A stretch of 64,000 bases of DNA from contig VFZU01000006.1 of assembly GCA_016870995.1 (NCBI GenBank), positions 50,944-114,943 on the forward strand, in the 5' to 3' direction. Numbering within the stretch: position 1 is the first letter of the stretch; the number at the start of each line of letters is the position of its first letter. The translations under genes and the position numbers were made by a program. Shown here piece by piece: positions 24,637 to 34,199 of the stretch. The notes under the pieces were generated by a model. It had not been told where the DNA came from. It saw only the letters and a list, made by a program, of their open reading frames with translations, and searched no databases. Source of the stretch: Acidobacteriota bacterium (GTDB lineage Bacteria > Acidobacteriota > Terriglobia > Bryobacterales > Bryobacteraceae).

Positions 24637-27600
24637 TTGCGTTTAAGCGAAATTTGCGTCCAAAGGCCCGTCTTTGCCCTGATGCTCATCATGTTCCTCG
24701 TTGTGATGGGCGTTTTCAGCTTCCTGGACCTCGGGGTCGACCTGTTCCCCAAGTCTGACGTTCCCACTGTCAACGTTCGTATCAACCTCCCCGGCGCAAG
24801 CCCCGAGGAGATGGTCAGCCAGGTTGTGCTGCCCATGGAAGAGGCTATCGCCTCTGTCGCCGGCATCGACGAACTCGTCGCCCGTGTCACCGAAGGTTCA
24901 GCCAGCCTTCAGATCAACTTCGTCCTCGACCGCGACATCTCAGAGGCTGTCAACGACGTTCGCGAGAAGGTCTCCGGTGCCCAGCGTAAATTGCCCCCCA
25001 ATACACTGCCTCCCGTTGTCGCGAAGAGCGACCTCGACGCCGACTCGATCATGCGTGTCGCCCTGTCCGGCACCCGTCCGGTGCGTGACCTGACCGAGAT
25101 CGCCGACAAGACCGTTCGCCGCGCTCTCGAAACTGTCGACGGCGTCGGCATCGTGGATATCCAGGGCGGACGCAGCCGTCAGGTCAACGTCTACATGGAT
25201 ATCGACAAGCTCAATGCCTACAGTTTGAGTGCCCAGCAGGTCCAGTCCGCCGTGATGAGCGAAAACGTTGAAGCTCCGGGCGGCCGTATCGTGAAAGGCT
25301 CCTCCGAGTTGGGAGTCCGCACCCTGGGTCGTGTTGAAACCATCAAGGATTTCGACCGCATCATCATCAAGAACGTGAATGGCGCCCCGGTTCGCATCCA
25401 GGACGTCGGCACGGTTGAAGACGGCATGAGCGAGCGCCGCACCTTTGCTTATTACAAGGCCAAGCCCGCCGTCCTCATCGAAATCCGCCGCCAGACCGGC
25501 GTCAATACCGTTAAGGTCGTTGACGCTCTGAATACCAGATTGAAAGACCTCGGGCGGCAATTGCCTCCTGGTGTCCAGCTCGATGTCATCTCCGAACAAG
25601 CCACTTACATCCGCGCCTCCGTTGCTGCCCTCGAAGAGCATCTGGTGCTTGGCAGCTTGCTCGCTTCTCTCATCATCTGGATCTTCATTCGCGACTGGCG
25701 CACCGTCTTCATCAGCTCGATCGCCATCCCGACCTCGATCATCACCACCTTCACCGTCTTGAAGGTGCTCGACTTCACGCTCAACTCGATGACGCTCTTA
25801 GGGCTGACACTGGCCGTAGGTATCGTCATCGATGACGCCATCATCGTTATCGAAAACATCTACCGCGTCTTGAACGAAACAGACATGGAGCCAGAGGAGG
25901 CCACCCTCTACGCCACCAAGGAAATCGCCCTCGCCGTCATCGCGACAACGTTATCGCTCGTGATCGTCTTCATCCCGATTGCCTTCATCAGCGGTTACGC
26001 CAAACGCTACCTCAACCAGTTCGGTTGGACGATGGCCGTCTCAATTCTGGTATCGATGCTGGTCGCATTCACGCTCACTCCGGCACTCGCAGCCCGCATG
26101 CTTAAAAAGCAGCCGAAGAAGCCCAACCAGCCTGCTCACGGCCACGCCCGCGGCTGGATGGAGAAGATGTACGAGGCCACGCTGGTCTGGTCCTTGCACC
26201 ACCGCACGGTCATTGTCGCCATCTCATTCGCCGTACTCGGCTCCACCTACTACCTTTATGACCGCATCGGCAAGGATTGGATGCCACAAGAGGACCAGAA
26301 CGAACTGGGCGTCTTCATCGAAACCGCTGAAGGCACTTCGCTCGAAGGCACCGAGAAAATCGCTCTGGCCCTATCGAAGAAGCTTGAGAAGATTGATGGC
26401 GTCACCGCAGTGGTTCCCAGCACGGCGGGCTTCCTCCAGCGCGTCACCATGGCCTACATTTATGTGTTCCTCAAACCGCAGGATCAACGCGCATCTATCA
26501 CTCAGATGGGCCAAAAGGTCCGCGATATGTCAAAGGAATTCGCCTATGCTCGACCGCGCGTCACATTCCCAAATATCCTCGGCGGGCGTGACACCTTTGC
26601 TCCGATTCGACTCCAGCTCCTCGGCCCGGACATCAATAAGCTTGTCGGGTTCGCCAAGAGCCTGAACGCTGAAATGGCCAAAGAGCCTTCGATCGTCGAC
26701 ATCAAGGTCAATCTGAATCTCAACAACCCGGAACTCCAGGTAAACATCGATCGCGGCCTCGCCTCCGACCTCGGCGTCCGCGTCAGCGATGTCGCCAATT
26801 CAGTCCGCCTGCTCATGTCGGGCGAAGACCAGATCTCCACCTTCAAAGAAGAATCTGAACAATACCCCGTCATGATGCGCCTGCTGCCTGGCCAGCGAGA
26901 TGACAAGACCGTTTTGAGCCGCCTGCTGGTGCCCAGCGCCAAGGGCCTCATCAGGCTCGACTCGATCGCTCAACTTGAGCAGGGCCTCGGCCCGAGCCGC
27001 ATCGATCGATTTAACCGCCAGTTCAGCGTCGGTATATACGGTAACGTGGCTCTCGGCTCTTCGCTCGGTGTTGCTGCAAAAGCTGCCAACGACGCCATCG
27101 AACGAGTGAGCCTTCCTCCGGGCTATCGCGTCGCCTTTGCGGGTCAGGTGAAGGTGCTGGAAGAAACCACCACCAACATGTTGCTCGCCATCGGCTTAGC
27201 CTCGATCTTCATGTACATGGTTCTGGCCGCACAATTCGAGAGCCTGGTGCACCCGCTGATCATCCTCTCCACGCTGCCGCTTTCGATCCCCTTCGCGCTG
27301 ATTTCCCTCATGGGAACAGGCAGAACGATGAACTTGTTCAGCGCCCTTGGCGTGCTGTTGCTGCTCGGGATCGTCAAGAAAAACGGCATTCTGCAAATCG
27401 ACTACATGAACCGGCTTCGTGACCTGGGCAAGCCGCTCCAGGAGGCCATTGTTGAGGCCAACTCGGTCCGGCTACGGCCTATCTTGATGACCACGCTCTC
27501 GATCGTTGCCGGTCTGATCCCAACCGCTGTTGGGGTCGGTGCTGGCGCCGGTCAGCGGTCCGCCATCGCGATCACCATCATCGGTGGCCAGATGCTCTGC

Positions 27601-27714
27601 CTGCTGCTCACCCTGCTGGTGGTCCCCGTAGGCTACGCTTTCGTCGAGGATCTCAAAGCCTGGTTCGCCAAGCGCTCCGGTGCTGCTAAAATCGAAGCTT
27701 GGCAGACAAACTAA
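24637..27714 (+). CDS. RND-family efflux transporter (AcrB/MexB-like inner-membrane pump)
   Basis: 1025 residues from TTG 24637. Full-length RND protein: N-terminal helix (VFALMLIMFLVVMGVFSFL), first periplasmic loop, helices 2-6 with the proton-relay Asp pair in VGIVIDDAIIVIENIYR, the second loop and helices 7-12. Exports hydrophobic drugs or metabolites by proton antiport. The usual adaptor (membrane-fusion) and outer-membrane genes are absent on both sides, so it must use partners encoded elsewhere. Confidence 0.92.
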   Translation: MRLSEICVQRPVFALMLIMFLVVMGVFSFLDLGVDLFPKSDVPTVNVRINLPGASPEEMVSQVVLPMEEAIASVAGIDELVARVTEGSASLQINFVLDRDISEAVNDVREKVSGAQRKLPPNTLPPVVAKSDLDADSIMRVALSGTRPVRDLTEIADKTVRRALETVDGVGIVDIQGGRSRQVNVYMDIDKLNAYSLSAQQVQSAVMSENVEAPGGRIVKGSSELGVRTLGRVETIKDFDRIIIKNVNGAPVRIQDVGTVEDGMSERRTFAYYKAKPAVLIEIRRQTGVNTVKVVDALNTRLKDLGRQLPPGVQLDVISEQATYIRASVAALEEHLVLGSLLASLIIWIFIRDWRTVFISSIAIPTSIITTFTVLKVLDFTLNSMTLLGLTLAVGIVIDDAIIVIENIYRVLNETDMEPEEATLYATKEIALAVIATTLSLVIVFIPIAFISGYAKRYLNQFGWTMAVSILVSMLVAFTLTPALAARMLKKQPKKPNQPAHGHARGWMEKMYEATLVWSLHHRTVIVAISFAVLGSTYYLYDRIGKDWMPQEDQNELGVFIETAEGTSLEGTEKIALALSKKLEKIDGVTAVVPSTAGFLQRVTMAYIYVFLKPQDQRASITQMGQKVRDMSKEFAYARPRVTFPNILGGRDTFAPIRLQLLGPDINKLVGFAKSLNAEMAKEPSIVDIKVNLNLNNPELQVNIDRGLASDLGVRVSDVANSVRLLMSGEDQISTFKEESEQYPVMMRLLPGQRDDKTVLSRLLVPSAKGLIRLDSIAQLEQGLGPSRIDRFNRQFSVGIYGNVALGSSLGVAAKAANDAIERVSLPPGYRVAFAGQVKVLEETTTNMLLAIGLASIFMYMVLAAQFESLVHPLIILSTLPLSIPFALISLMGTGRTMNLFSALGVLLLLGIVKKNGILQIDYMNRLRDLGKPLQEAIVEANSVRLRPILMTTLSIVAGLIPTAVGVGAGAGQRSAIAITIIGGQMLCLLLTLLVVPVGYAFVEDLKAWFAKRSGAAKIEAWQTN

Positions 27715-27881
27715 ATACGAAGAAAAAGCCGGTCCTTGTCGAAGAGCCCCCGATTACCAAATGCACCGTCTGCGGTAGCGATGTGGCGCCCAATTCGGTC
27801 GAAGGCCTTTGCTGGGTCTGCCGCCGCCTGAAAATTTCGGCCTGGGCCGATTCGGACAATCAGGCCCTGATCCAGGAGTAG
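27699..27881 (+). CDS. Zinc-ribbon micro-protein
   Basis: 60 residues from TTG 27699, overlapping the RND stop by 16 bases. Two CxxC pairs (CTVCG and CWVCR) in a short polar protein indicate a zinc ribbon. It overlaps the thiE start by one base, so it is translated within the same transcript. Function unknown; it could be a nucleic-acid- or protein-binding knuckle. Confidence 0.6.
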   Translation: MADKLNTKKKPVLVEEPPITKCTVCGSDVAPNSVEGLCWVCRRLKISAWADSDNQALIQE

Positions 27882-28501
27882 TGCTCTACCCGATCCTTGA
27901 TACCGCCCATCTGCACGGCCACAGTCTGACAGACTGCCTGGAGGCCGCGATCGATGGTGGCGCAGACTGGATCCAGATCCGTCATAAGGGTGCTTTTACA
28001 GGCGATTTTGTACAGACCCTCGAGGGTTGCGCAATTCGAAAGCCGGACCTGATTCTCAACGACAGGGCCGACTACGCAGCTTTGTTTGGCTTGGGCCTTC
28101 ATGTCGGCCAGACAGATTTGCCGCCCGCCGAGGCTCGCGCCATCATTGGTCCAAACGCTCGCCTCGGTTTCTCCACCCACAACGCTGCTCAGCTCGAAGC
28201 CGCACAGGATCTCCCTGTCGACTACCTTGCCATCGGTCCGATTTACGCCACCCAATCCAAGCTCAATCCAGATCCCGTTGTCGGCCTGAAGCCCTTTGTC
28301 TCCCGCCACCCCCTCGTCGCCATCGGTGGAATCACGCTCGAGAACGCTGGCCCAGTACTCACATTAGGTGTGGAAAAAATCGCCGTGATTAGCGCACTAT
28401 GGCAATCGCCATATACACTAAAATCTTTCCGCGACAACATTTCAAGATGGCTACACCAACTAAGCTCGTTCAAGGCCTCAGCCTCCTCGACGCCACCATG
28501 A
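27881..28501 (+). CDS. thiE: Thiamine-phosphate synthase
   Basis: 206 residues from GTG 27881, with CAGGAG at 27873-27878. TIM-barrel motifs typical of ThiE: DWIQIRHKG for pyrophosphate handling, LILNDRADYA, GLHVGQTDLP, LGFSTHNAAQLEAA, YLAIGPIYATQSK and LVAIGGI. Joins hydroxymethylpyrimidine diphosphate and thiazole phosphate. The usual Gln/Lys substrate loop is slightly rearranged (IRHKGAF), so a close relative is possible. Its 3' end overlaps the permease gene by about 55 bases. Confidence 0.85.
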   Translation: MLYPILDTAHLHGHSLTDCLEAAIDGGADWIQIRHKGAFTGDFVQTLEGCAIRKPDLILNDRADYAALFGLGLHVGQTDLPPAEARAIIGPNARLGFSTHNAAQLEAAQDLPVDYLAIGPIYATQSKLNPDPVVGLKPFVSRHPLVAIGGITLENAGPVLTLGVEKIAVISALWQSPYTLKSFRDNISRWLHQLSSFKASASSTPP

Positions 28502-29793
28502 TCGTCACTGGCGGCATGATCGGCTCGGGCATCTTCATCGTCTCGGCCGACATTGCCCGCCAGGTAAACTCCCCCGGTCTATTGATGGTCACGTGGATCG
28601 TCACGGCCCTCCTCACATTAATCGCCGCCCTCAGCTATGGCGAACTCGCCGCTGCGATGCCGCAGGCGGGTGGACAATACGTCTACCTGCGCGAGGCCTT
28701 CGGCCCCATGCTTGCCTTCTTGTTCGGCTGGACTTTCTTTGTCGTCATTCAGACCGGCACCATCGCCGCAGTTGCCGTGGCCTTTGCCAAGTTTGCTGGC
28801 GTGTTCTTCCCGGCCATTCAGGGCCGTTGGCTGCAAGTGGTTGGGATCTTTGTGATTCTGCTGCTCAGTTGGGTGAACACTCGTGGCGTCCGCACTGGAG
28901 CCATCGTCCAAAACGTCTTCACCATTGCGAAGGTCGCCGCCCTGCTTGGTTTGGTCGGCCTCGGGCTGTTTCTCGGCCGCAACCAGACTGCCGTCGAGGC
29001 GAACTTCAACAACTTCTGGGCCAACGCTGATTGGACGTGGGCAGTTGTTTCCGTGACTGGCGTCGCGATGGTCGGCAGCCTGTTCAGCTCAGATTCCTGG
29101 AACAACATCACCTTTCTCGCTGGAGAGATGAAGAACGCCAAGCGCGACTTGCCGCTTTCCCTCGTTCTTGGCGTGGGAGCCGTGAGCGTGCTCTATCTGC
29201 TTGCCAATTTTGTCTACCTGTCGGTGCTTCCTCTCGCTGCAATACAAACTGCCGCACAGGATCGCGTCGGCACCGCTGTTGTTCAGAGCTTTCTTGGTGC
29301 GAGCGCCGAAAAGTGGATGGCTGCTGCGATCATGATTTCCACCTTCGGTTGCGTCAACGGGTTGATCCTTGCTGGTTCGCGTGTCTACTACGCGATGGCG
29401 AATGACGGGCTGTTTTTCAAGGTCTGCGGCAAGCTCGACCCGAAGAGCCAAACCCCGGTGGTCAGCATTGCTGTGCAATGCCTCTGGGCCTGCGGACTCA
29501 CCCTCACCGGACGCTACGGCGACTTGCTTGACTATGTTATATTTGCGGTTCTGCTTTTTTACGTGATGACAATTTGGGGTATTTTCGTGTTGCGCCGCAA
29601 GCGTCCTGATATGGAACGCCCCTACAAAGCTCTTGGTTATCCGGTGCTTCCCGCTCTGTATATCGTGTTCGCCGGCATGATCGAAATTCTGTTACTTCTA
29701 TACAAACCAAACTACACGTGGCCGGGATTAATCATTGTGCTGTTAGGCATCCCGGTCTACTTCGTCTGGAAAAAGAACGAGGTTCCTGCATGA
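28447..29793 (+). CDS. APC-family amino-acid permease
   Basis: 448 residues from ATG 28447 (MATPTKLVQGLSLLDA); an upstream ATG 28399 is inside thiE and less likely. About 12 membrane helices. The family motif near helix 1 is TMIVTGGMIGSGIFIVSAD. Substrate not readable. ATGA overlap with the second permease indicates one operon. Confidence 0.85.
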   Translation: MATPTKLVQGLSLLDATMIVTGGMIGSGIFIVSADIARQVNSPGLLMVTWIVTALLTLIAALSYGELAAAMPQAGGQYVYLREAFGPMLAFLFGWTFFVVIQTGTIAAVAVAFAKFAGVFFPAIQGRWLQVVGIFVILLLSWVNTRGVRTGAIVQNVFTIAKVAALLGLVGLGLFLGRNQTAVEANFNNFWANADWTWAVVSVTGVAMVGSLFSSDSWNNITFLAGEMKNAKRDLPLSLVLGVGAVSVLYLLANFVYLSVLPLAAIQTAAQDRVGTAVVQSFLGASAEKWMAAAIMISTFGCVNGLILAGSRVYYAMANDGLFFKVCGKLDPKSQTPVVSIAVQCLWACGLTLTGRYGDLLDYVIFAVLLFYVMTIWGIFVLRRKRPDMERPYKALGYPVLPALYIVFAGMIEILLLLYKPNYTWPGLIIVLLGIPVYFVWKKNEVPA

Positions 29794-31235
29794 GTCTGAC
29801 TCGAAAGAAATCCTTGACTGCCCTTCTGGCGCAAGCCGCAAGCGGCGAAACCAGCCTGAAACGGACACTCGACGCCAAAAACCTGATCGCCCTAGGTATT
29901 GGCGCGATCATCGGCGCGGGCCTGTTTGTCCGCACTGCCGCGGCATCGGCCGAAGCGGCGGGGTCCGCTGTTACGCTGTCCTTCATCGTCGCCGCCATCG
30001 GCTGCGCGTTCGCCGGACTTTGTTATGCAGAGTTCGCCGCGATGATCCCCATCGCAGGCAGCGCCTACACCTACGCTTACTGCACCATGGGCGAAATGGT
30101 CGCCTGGACGATCGGCTGGGCTCTCATTCTCGAATACGCTCTGGGGGCCGCCACCGTCTCGATTGCCTGGAGCGAGTACCTCAATAAATTGCTTGGTGGC
30201 GTAATTCCATATGAGTGGTGTCACTCGCCAATGGAGGTCTCACCAGACGGCGTGCACGGAATCTTTAATGCGCCAGCACTTTTGATCCTGCTGCTCCTCT
30301 CGCTGCTGCTGATCAAGGGCACCGAGGAATCCGCAACTGTTAACTCGATCATCGTCTTCATCAAGATGGCGATCGTGCTGCTCTTCATTGGCTTGGGCTG
30401 GCAGTTCATCAACCCGGCCAATCACGTGCCGTACATGATTCCCGAAGGGACCGCAGGTCATGAGGACTTCTTCAAGTTCGGCTGGGGCGGGGTACTCCGC
30501 GGGGCTGGTATCGTCTTCTTTGCCTTTATTGGTTTTGACGCTGTATCGACAGCGGCGCAAGAGGCCAAGAGGCCGGAGAAAGACATGCCCATCGGCATCA
30601 TGGGTTCGCTCGCAGTCTGTACTTTCCTCTACATCTCGTTCGCCCACGTTCTCACCGGTATCGCCAACTGGCAGGAATTCAAAGTCGCCGGTAAGGAAGC
30701 CAGTGTTGCCTACGCAATCTCAAAATACATGCCGGGTTACGAATGGCTCGCCACCATGGTGACGGTCGCTATTCTTGCCGGATTCTCCAGCGTGATTCTC
30801 GTCATGCTGCTTGGCCAGAGCCGCGTGTTCTTCTCGATGGCCAATGATGGCCTGCTTCCCAAGGTCTTCAGCGAGTTGCATCCGAAGTTCCGTACGCCCT
30901 ACAAGTCGAACATAATCTTGTTCGTTTTTGTCGGCCTGTTCGCTGGTTTCATCCCGGGCAGCCTGGCTGGAGACTTGACCTCGATCGGCACACTGTTTGC
31001 CTTCATCGTAGTGAGCATCGGTGTCTGGATGCTGCGCCGCAGTGATCCGGGCCGCAACCGGCCTTTCCGCACGCCGCTGGTTCCGCTGGTGCCGATTCTC
31101 GCCGTTGTGGTTTGCTCGGCCATGATCATCGGCCTCGACCAATTCACGCAGATGACCGCTGGTGTCTGGATGCTGTTGGGCTTCGTGGTCTACTTCACCT
31201 ACAGCAGGGCCAACTCAAAGTTGAACCTGAGTTAG
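29790..31235 (+). CDS. APC-family amino-acid permease (cationic amino-acid transporter-like)
   Basis: 481 residues from ATG 29790. NLIALGIGAIIGAGLFVRTA, FAGLCYAEFAAMIPIAGSAYTYAY and VFFAFIGFDAVSTAAQEAKRPE are characteristic of the CAT/YfnA branch. About 12-13 helices. It differs clearly from the preceding permease, so the two probably have different substrates. Convergent with the ABM gene, with a 21-base overlap. Confidence 0.88.
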   Translation: MSLTRKKSLTALLAQAASGETSLKRTLDAKNLIALGIGAIIGAGLFVRTAAASAEAAGSAVTLSFIVAAIGCAFAGLCYAEFAAMIPIAGSAYTYAYCTMGEMVAWTIGWALILEYALGAATVSIAWSEYLNKLLGGVIPYEWCHSPMEVSPDGVHGIFNAPALLILLLLSLLLIKGTEESATVNSIIVFIKMAIVLLFIGLGWQFINPANHVPYMIPEGTAGHEDFFKFGWGGVLRGAGIVFFAFIGFDAVSTAAQEAKRPEKDMPIGIMGSLAVCTFLYISFAHVLTGIANWQEFKVAGKEASVAYAISKYMPGYEWLATMVTVAILAGFSSVILVMLLGQSRVFFSMANDGLLPKVFSELHPKFRTPYKSNIILFVFVGLFAGFIPGSLAGDLTSIGTLFAFIVVSIGVWMLRRSDPGRNRPFRTPLVPLVPILAVVVCSAMIIGLDQFTQMTAGVWMLLGFVVYFTYSRANSKLNLS

Positions 31236-31511
31236 GATCTGCACCCAGTTCGGCTGCTTCTTGCCTTCAAGGGCAACCCGGCCAGCCCCCAAATGATCAC
31301 TCTTGCTATGGGCTTCGAGGTCTTCCTTCGAAGCCCATTCTTCTATGAAGGTGAATTTTTTCGGATCTGAGTCATCGGTGAACAGGTCGTAGCGGATGCA
31401 GCCCTTCTCGAGGCGTGTGGGGGCGATGTAGCTTTCCAGTACCGCGCGCACCTCGGCTTCGTGGCCCGGAAGGGCTTCAATGTGGGCAACTACATGAACG
31501 ATAGGATTCAT
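31215..31511 (-). CDS. ABM-domain (antibiotic biosynthesis monooxygenase-like) protein
   Basis: 98 residues from the ATG at 31511 (MNPIVHVVAHIEALPG). One ferredoxin-like ABM domain: YDLFTDDSDPKKFTFIEEWASKEDLEAHSKSDH. Members are cofactor-free monooxygenases, quinol oxidases or ligand binders. Starts 22 bases from the divergent kinase gene. Confidence 0.82.
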   Translation of the reverse strand: MNPIVHVVAHIEALPGHEAEVRAVLESYIAPTRLEKGCIRYDLFTDDSDPKKFTFIEEWASKEDLEAHSKSDHLGAGRVALEGKKQPNWVQILTQVQL

Positions 31512-31533
31512 TGCTGTATCCTGATAGCTTCGC

Positions 31534-33813
31534 ATGGACCCGCTCCTCGGGCGTACGCTCGACAATAAGTATCTGATCGAAAAGCTGCTCGGTAAGGGCG
31601 GTATGGGCAGCGTGTATCAGGCGATACACATGGGCACCAAGCGAACGGTGGCCGTCAAGGTCATCGCTTCACAATTCATGCGTAACCGGGAGTTGTTGAT
31701 CCGGTTTCAGCGCGAAGCGGAAGCCAGCGGCCGCTTGCGCCACCCCAATGTAGTCAACGTGACTGACTTCGGTGTTACGGTGATTGACGTCACTTCGGTC
31801 GCCTATCTGGTGATGGAGTATCTCGACGGGCAGACACTCTACGAGCACTTGCAGCAGGAGCCAATGCCGCCACCGGCGATGACGGTCGACATTCTTGAAC
31901 AGATCGCCCTTGGCGTTAGCGAGGCGCATAGCCACGGGATTCTGCATCGCGACTTAAAGCCACAGAACATCTGGCTGCAGCCAGACGGCCGCGGCGGCTA
32001 CATCGTCAAAGTGCTCGACTTCGGCATTGCGAAACTGGCCGAACCATCTGCGCTTGCTATGGAATTGCCCGAGCTTGAGGCTGCGCCAAATGCGGAAGCT
32101 GTCGCTCAGGATGAGAACGCGACTCAAGTGATCGCGCCGACGGAATCTGGAATCACCAGCGCCTTTGCCGAGGCTTCGGGGTTTACGACCACGGTCGGTG
32201 CCACTCTCGGCACCCCCGCCTTCATGTCGCCCGAGCAGTGCAGCGGTATGGCGGTGAGCGAAAAATCGGACCTTTCTTCGATGGCGATGATGGCTGACAT
32301 GATGTTGGCTGGCGAGCTGCCGTTTAAGGGCAACGCGCGCGAACTGATTGAACAACAAATCTCCCAGCCGCCCGATGCTCCGCACAAGCGGAATCCAAAG
32401 CTCAGCGAGATCGTTTCAAATGTCGTGCTTGAGAGCTTGTCCAAGAATCCAGATCATCGGGCTCCCAATTCGCTCAGCTTTGTTTCCCGATTGCGGGCTG
32501 CGGTAGAAGGCGATGTGAATCTACTCAAAGAGAGCCGGCAATTAAACGGCGGCAATCCGGGTTCGTTTCTGGCCGTGGTGCTTGTGGTGATTTTCCCGGC
32601 TGGGGCGCTTCTCAACGCAATCCGGGCTGGCGTACGCTTTACTGTTGAAGCCGGCCTGATGGTCGATTGGGTTGCCTTTGCATTGCTTTTGTTGGTGCAT
32701 GTAGTGCTGGCTTATTTGGCGATGGTGTGGTGCGACTTGGGGATGACGGCATGGATGGCTCATACTCGCGACCATCAAACCACCGTAAAGGGTTGGTTGG
32801 CTGTGATGTGGCGCGCCACCAAAGCTTATCCAGCGGCGGTTTTTGCCTCTGTTCTCACCAAACATCCGCTTCGCCACGGCTTAGCCCATGTCGTGGCATT
32901 ATTCGAGGATCTTGGCTGCAAGGCCGCCCGCGCTCGCAGCGAAGCGTTGACTGTGGGTAGCGAGCATCTTGTGTTGGCTCTATTGGTGCGGCGGTTTGCT
33001 GTTTCCTGGCTTGTCGCTTTGTATTTGCCTGTTGTGATGGTGATCGCCCAAGCGCCAATGCGCATTCTTTTCAAGGAGACCGTCGGAGGCGGTTTCGGGA
33101 GCATGCTCAATGCTGCTTCGTTCAGCTTCCTGCCGATCTACGGCTCGTTCTTGATGGCCTGGAGTTTGCTCTACGAAAGAACCAAGCGAGGTCTTGGAGA
33201 AGAAGATTTCTCAGTGCGCAAGCGCTATGAGGCAGAGCACGGGAAAGTCGGCGAACGGATCCGGTTGGGTACCAAGCTCTGGGGCGTCATGCCCTTGGTG
33301 ATGTTGGCCGGCTTAATTCTCGCGCCAATTCTGGGCTGGAATGAGCAATTGGGGGATACATTGCCCTTTGCGGTACGCGAAGGCCGAATCAAGGATGTTG
33401 TGCGGTTGTTGGCTGAGGGCGCAGACGTGAACAAGGGACGGGGGCCTGGGGGAGAACCATTGATGATCGCAGTACAGGCCAGGGATGAAGCCATCGCCAA
33501 GCTGTTGCTGGACAAAGGTGCCACGCTCGATGCGGCACCAAAATCTGCCGGGCCGCTTCATTTCGCTGTCGGTCGCCGCCGCCCCGGGATGGTGAAGTTC
33601 TTGTTGAGCCGTGGCGCGAAACTCGATCTGATCGACGACCGGGAAAACACTCTCTTGATTTTGGCTGCGAAAAGCGGTCAGATCGAGATCGTGCGAATGC
33701 TCCTGGAGCAGCGTGTCAATACGAGCCATCGCGACCAGATGGGCAAGACCGCGATCGAGGCTGCCAGGGCCCAGGGGCACGAGGAAATTGTGAAATTGCT
33801 GGAGGGAAAGTGA
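31534..33813 (+). CDS. Membrane Ser/Thr protein kinase with C-terminal ankyrin repeats
   Basis: 759 residues. Kinase domain about residues 12-330: GKGGMGSVYQA glycine loop, Lys42 (AVKVI), catalytic HRDLKPQN with Asp140, DFG at 162-164. A long insert lies before the activation end GTPAFMSPEQ. The region after APE is atypical (SEKSDLSSMAMMADMMLAG). Several membrane helices follow (about residues 345-600), then three to four ankyrin repeats (about 620-755; GRIKDVVRLLAEGADVNKG, GQIEIVRMLLEQRVNT). The ankyrin end would be extracytoplasmic or cytoplasmic depending on helix number, which cannot be settled here. Followed directly by the AhpD-like gene (4-base overlap). Confidence 0.85.
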   Translation: MDPLLGRTLDNKYLIEKLLGKGGMGSVYQAIHMGTKRTVAVKVIASQFMRNRELLIRFQREAEASGRLRHPNVVNVTDFGVTVIDVTSVAYLVMEYLDGQTLYEHLQQEPMPPPAMTVDILEQIALGVSEAHSHGILHRDLKPQNIWLQPDGRGGYIVKVLDFGIAKLAEPSALAMELPELEAAPNAEAVAQDENATQVIAPTESGITSAFAEASGFTTTVGATLGTPAFMSPEQCSGMAVSEKSDLSSMAMMADMMLAGELPFKGNARELIEQQISQPPDAPHKRNPKLSEIVSNVVLESLSKNPDHRAPNSLSFVSRLRAAVEGDVNLLKESRQLNGGNPGSFLAVVLVVIFPAGALLNAIRAGVRFTVEAGLMVDWVAFALLLLVHVVLAYLAMVWCDLGMTAWMAHTRDHQTTVKGWLAVMWRATKAYPAAVFASVLTKHPLRHGLAHVVALFEDLGCKAARARSEALTVGSEHLVLALLVRRFAVSWLVALYLPVVMVIAQAPMRILFKETVGGGFGSMLNAASFSFLPIYGSFLMAWSLLYERTKRGLGEEDFSVRKRYEAEHGKVGERIRLGTKLWGVMPLVMLAGLILAPILGWNEQLGDTLPFAVREGRIKDVVRLLAEGADVNKGRGPGGEPLMIAVQARDEAIAKLLLDKGATLDAAPKSAGPLHFAVGRRRPGMVKFLLSRGAKLDLIDDRENTLLILAAKSGQIEIVRMLLEQRVNTSHRDQMGKTAIEAARAQGHEEIVKLLEGK

Positions 33814-34196
33814 AGCTGATCGATTACGCCGATGCGAGCGAAGAAGTAAGAGCTGTCTACGATGACATCATGGCCAAGCGCAATGTGCCCGATGTCAATA
33901 ACTTCTGGAAGGCGATTGCTCACGACCCGAAAACCCTGAAGCGCACCTGGGAGAGCATTCAGGAAATCATGGCGGCGGGTGAACTCGATCCGATGGTGAA
34001 AGAGCTCATCTACATTGCTGTGAGCGCCACCAATGGCTGCGAGTATTGCGTGGCTTCGCACACGGCAGCGGCAAAGCAAAAGGGAATGAGCGACGCGATG
34101 TTCGGTGAATTGATGGCAGTGGTTGGGATGGCGAACGAGACGAATCGTCTGATCGCGGGTTATCGCGTCCCACTGGACGAAAAGTTCAAGGTGTGA
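33810..34196 (+). CDS. Carboxymuconolactone decarboxylase/AhpD-like protein
   Basis: 128 residues from GTG 33810, with GGAGGG at 33801-33806. AhpD-type redox motif CEYCVASHTAAAKQKG: paired Cys with nearby His. Members are alkylhydroperoxidases or gamma-carboxymuconolactone decarboxylases; the CxxC favours a peroxide or disulfide role. Coupled to the upstream kinase gene. Confidence 0.85.
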   Translation: MKLIDYADASEEVRAVYDDIMAKRNVPDVNNFWKAIAHDPKTLKRTWESIQEIMAAGELDPMVKELIYIAVSATNGCEYCVASHTAAAKQKGMSDAMFGELMAVVGMANETNRLIAGYRVPLDEKFKV

Positions 34197-34199
34197 TAG

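Noticed and set aside
22544..24646. 700-codon open frame on + opposite fabD and its partner
   Set aside because: Mirror frame of two real minus-strand genes with recognised FabD motifs; composition is Pro/Ser/Arg-rich and lacks any domain.
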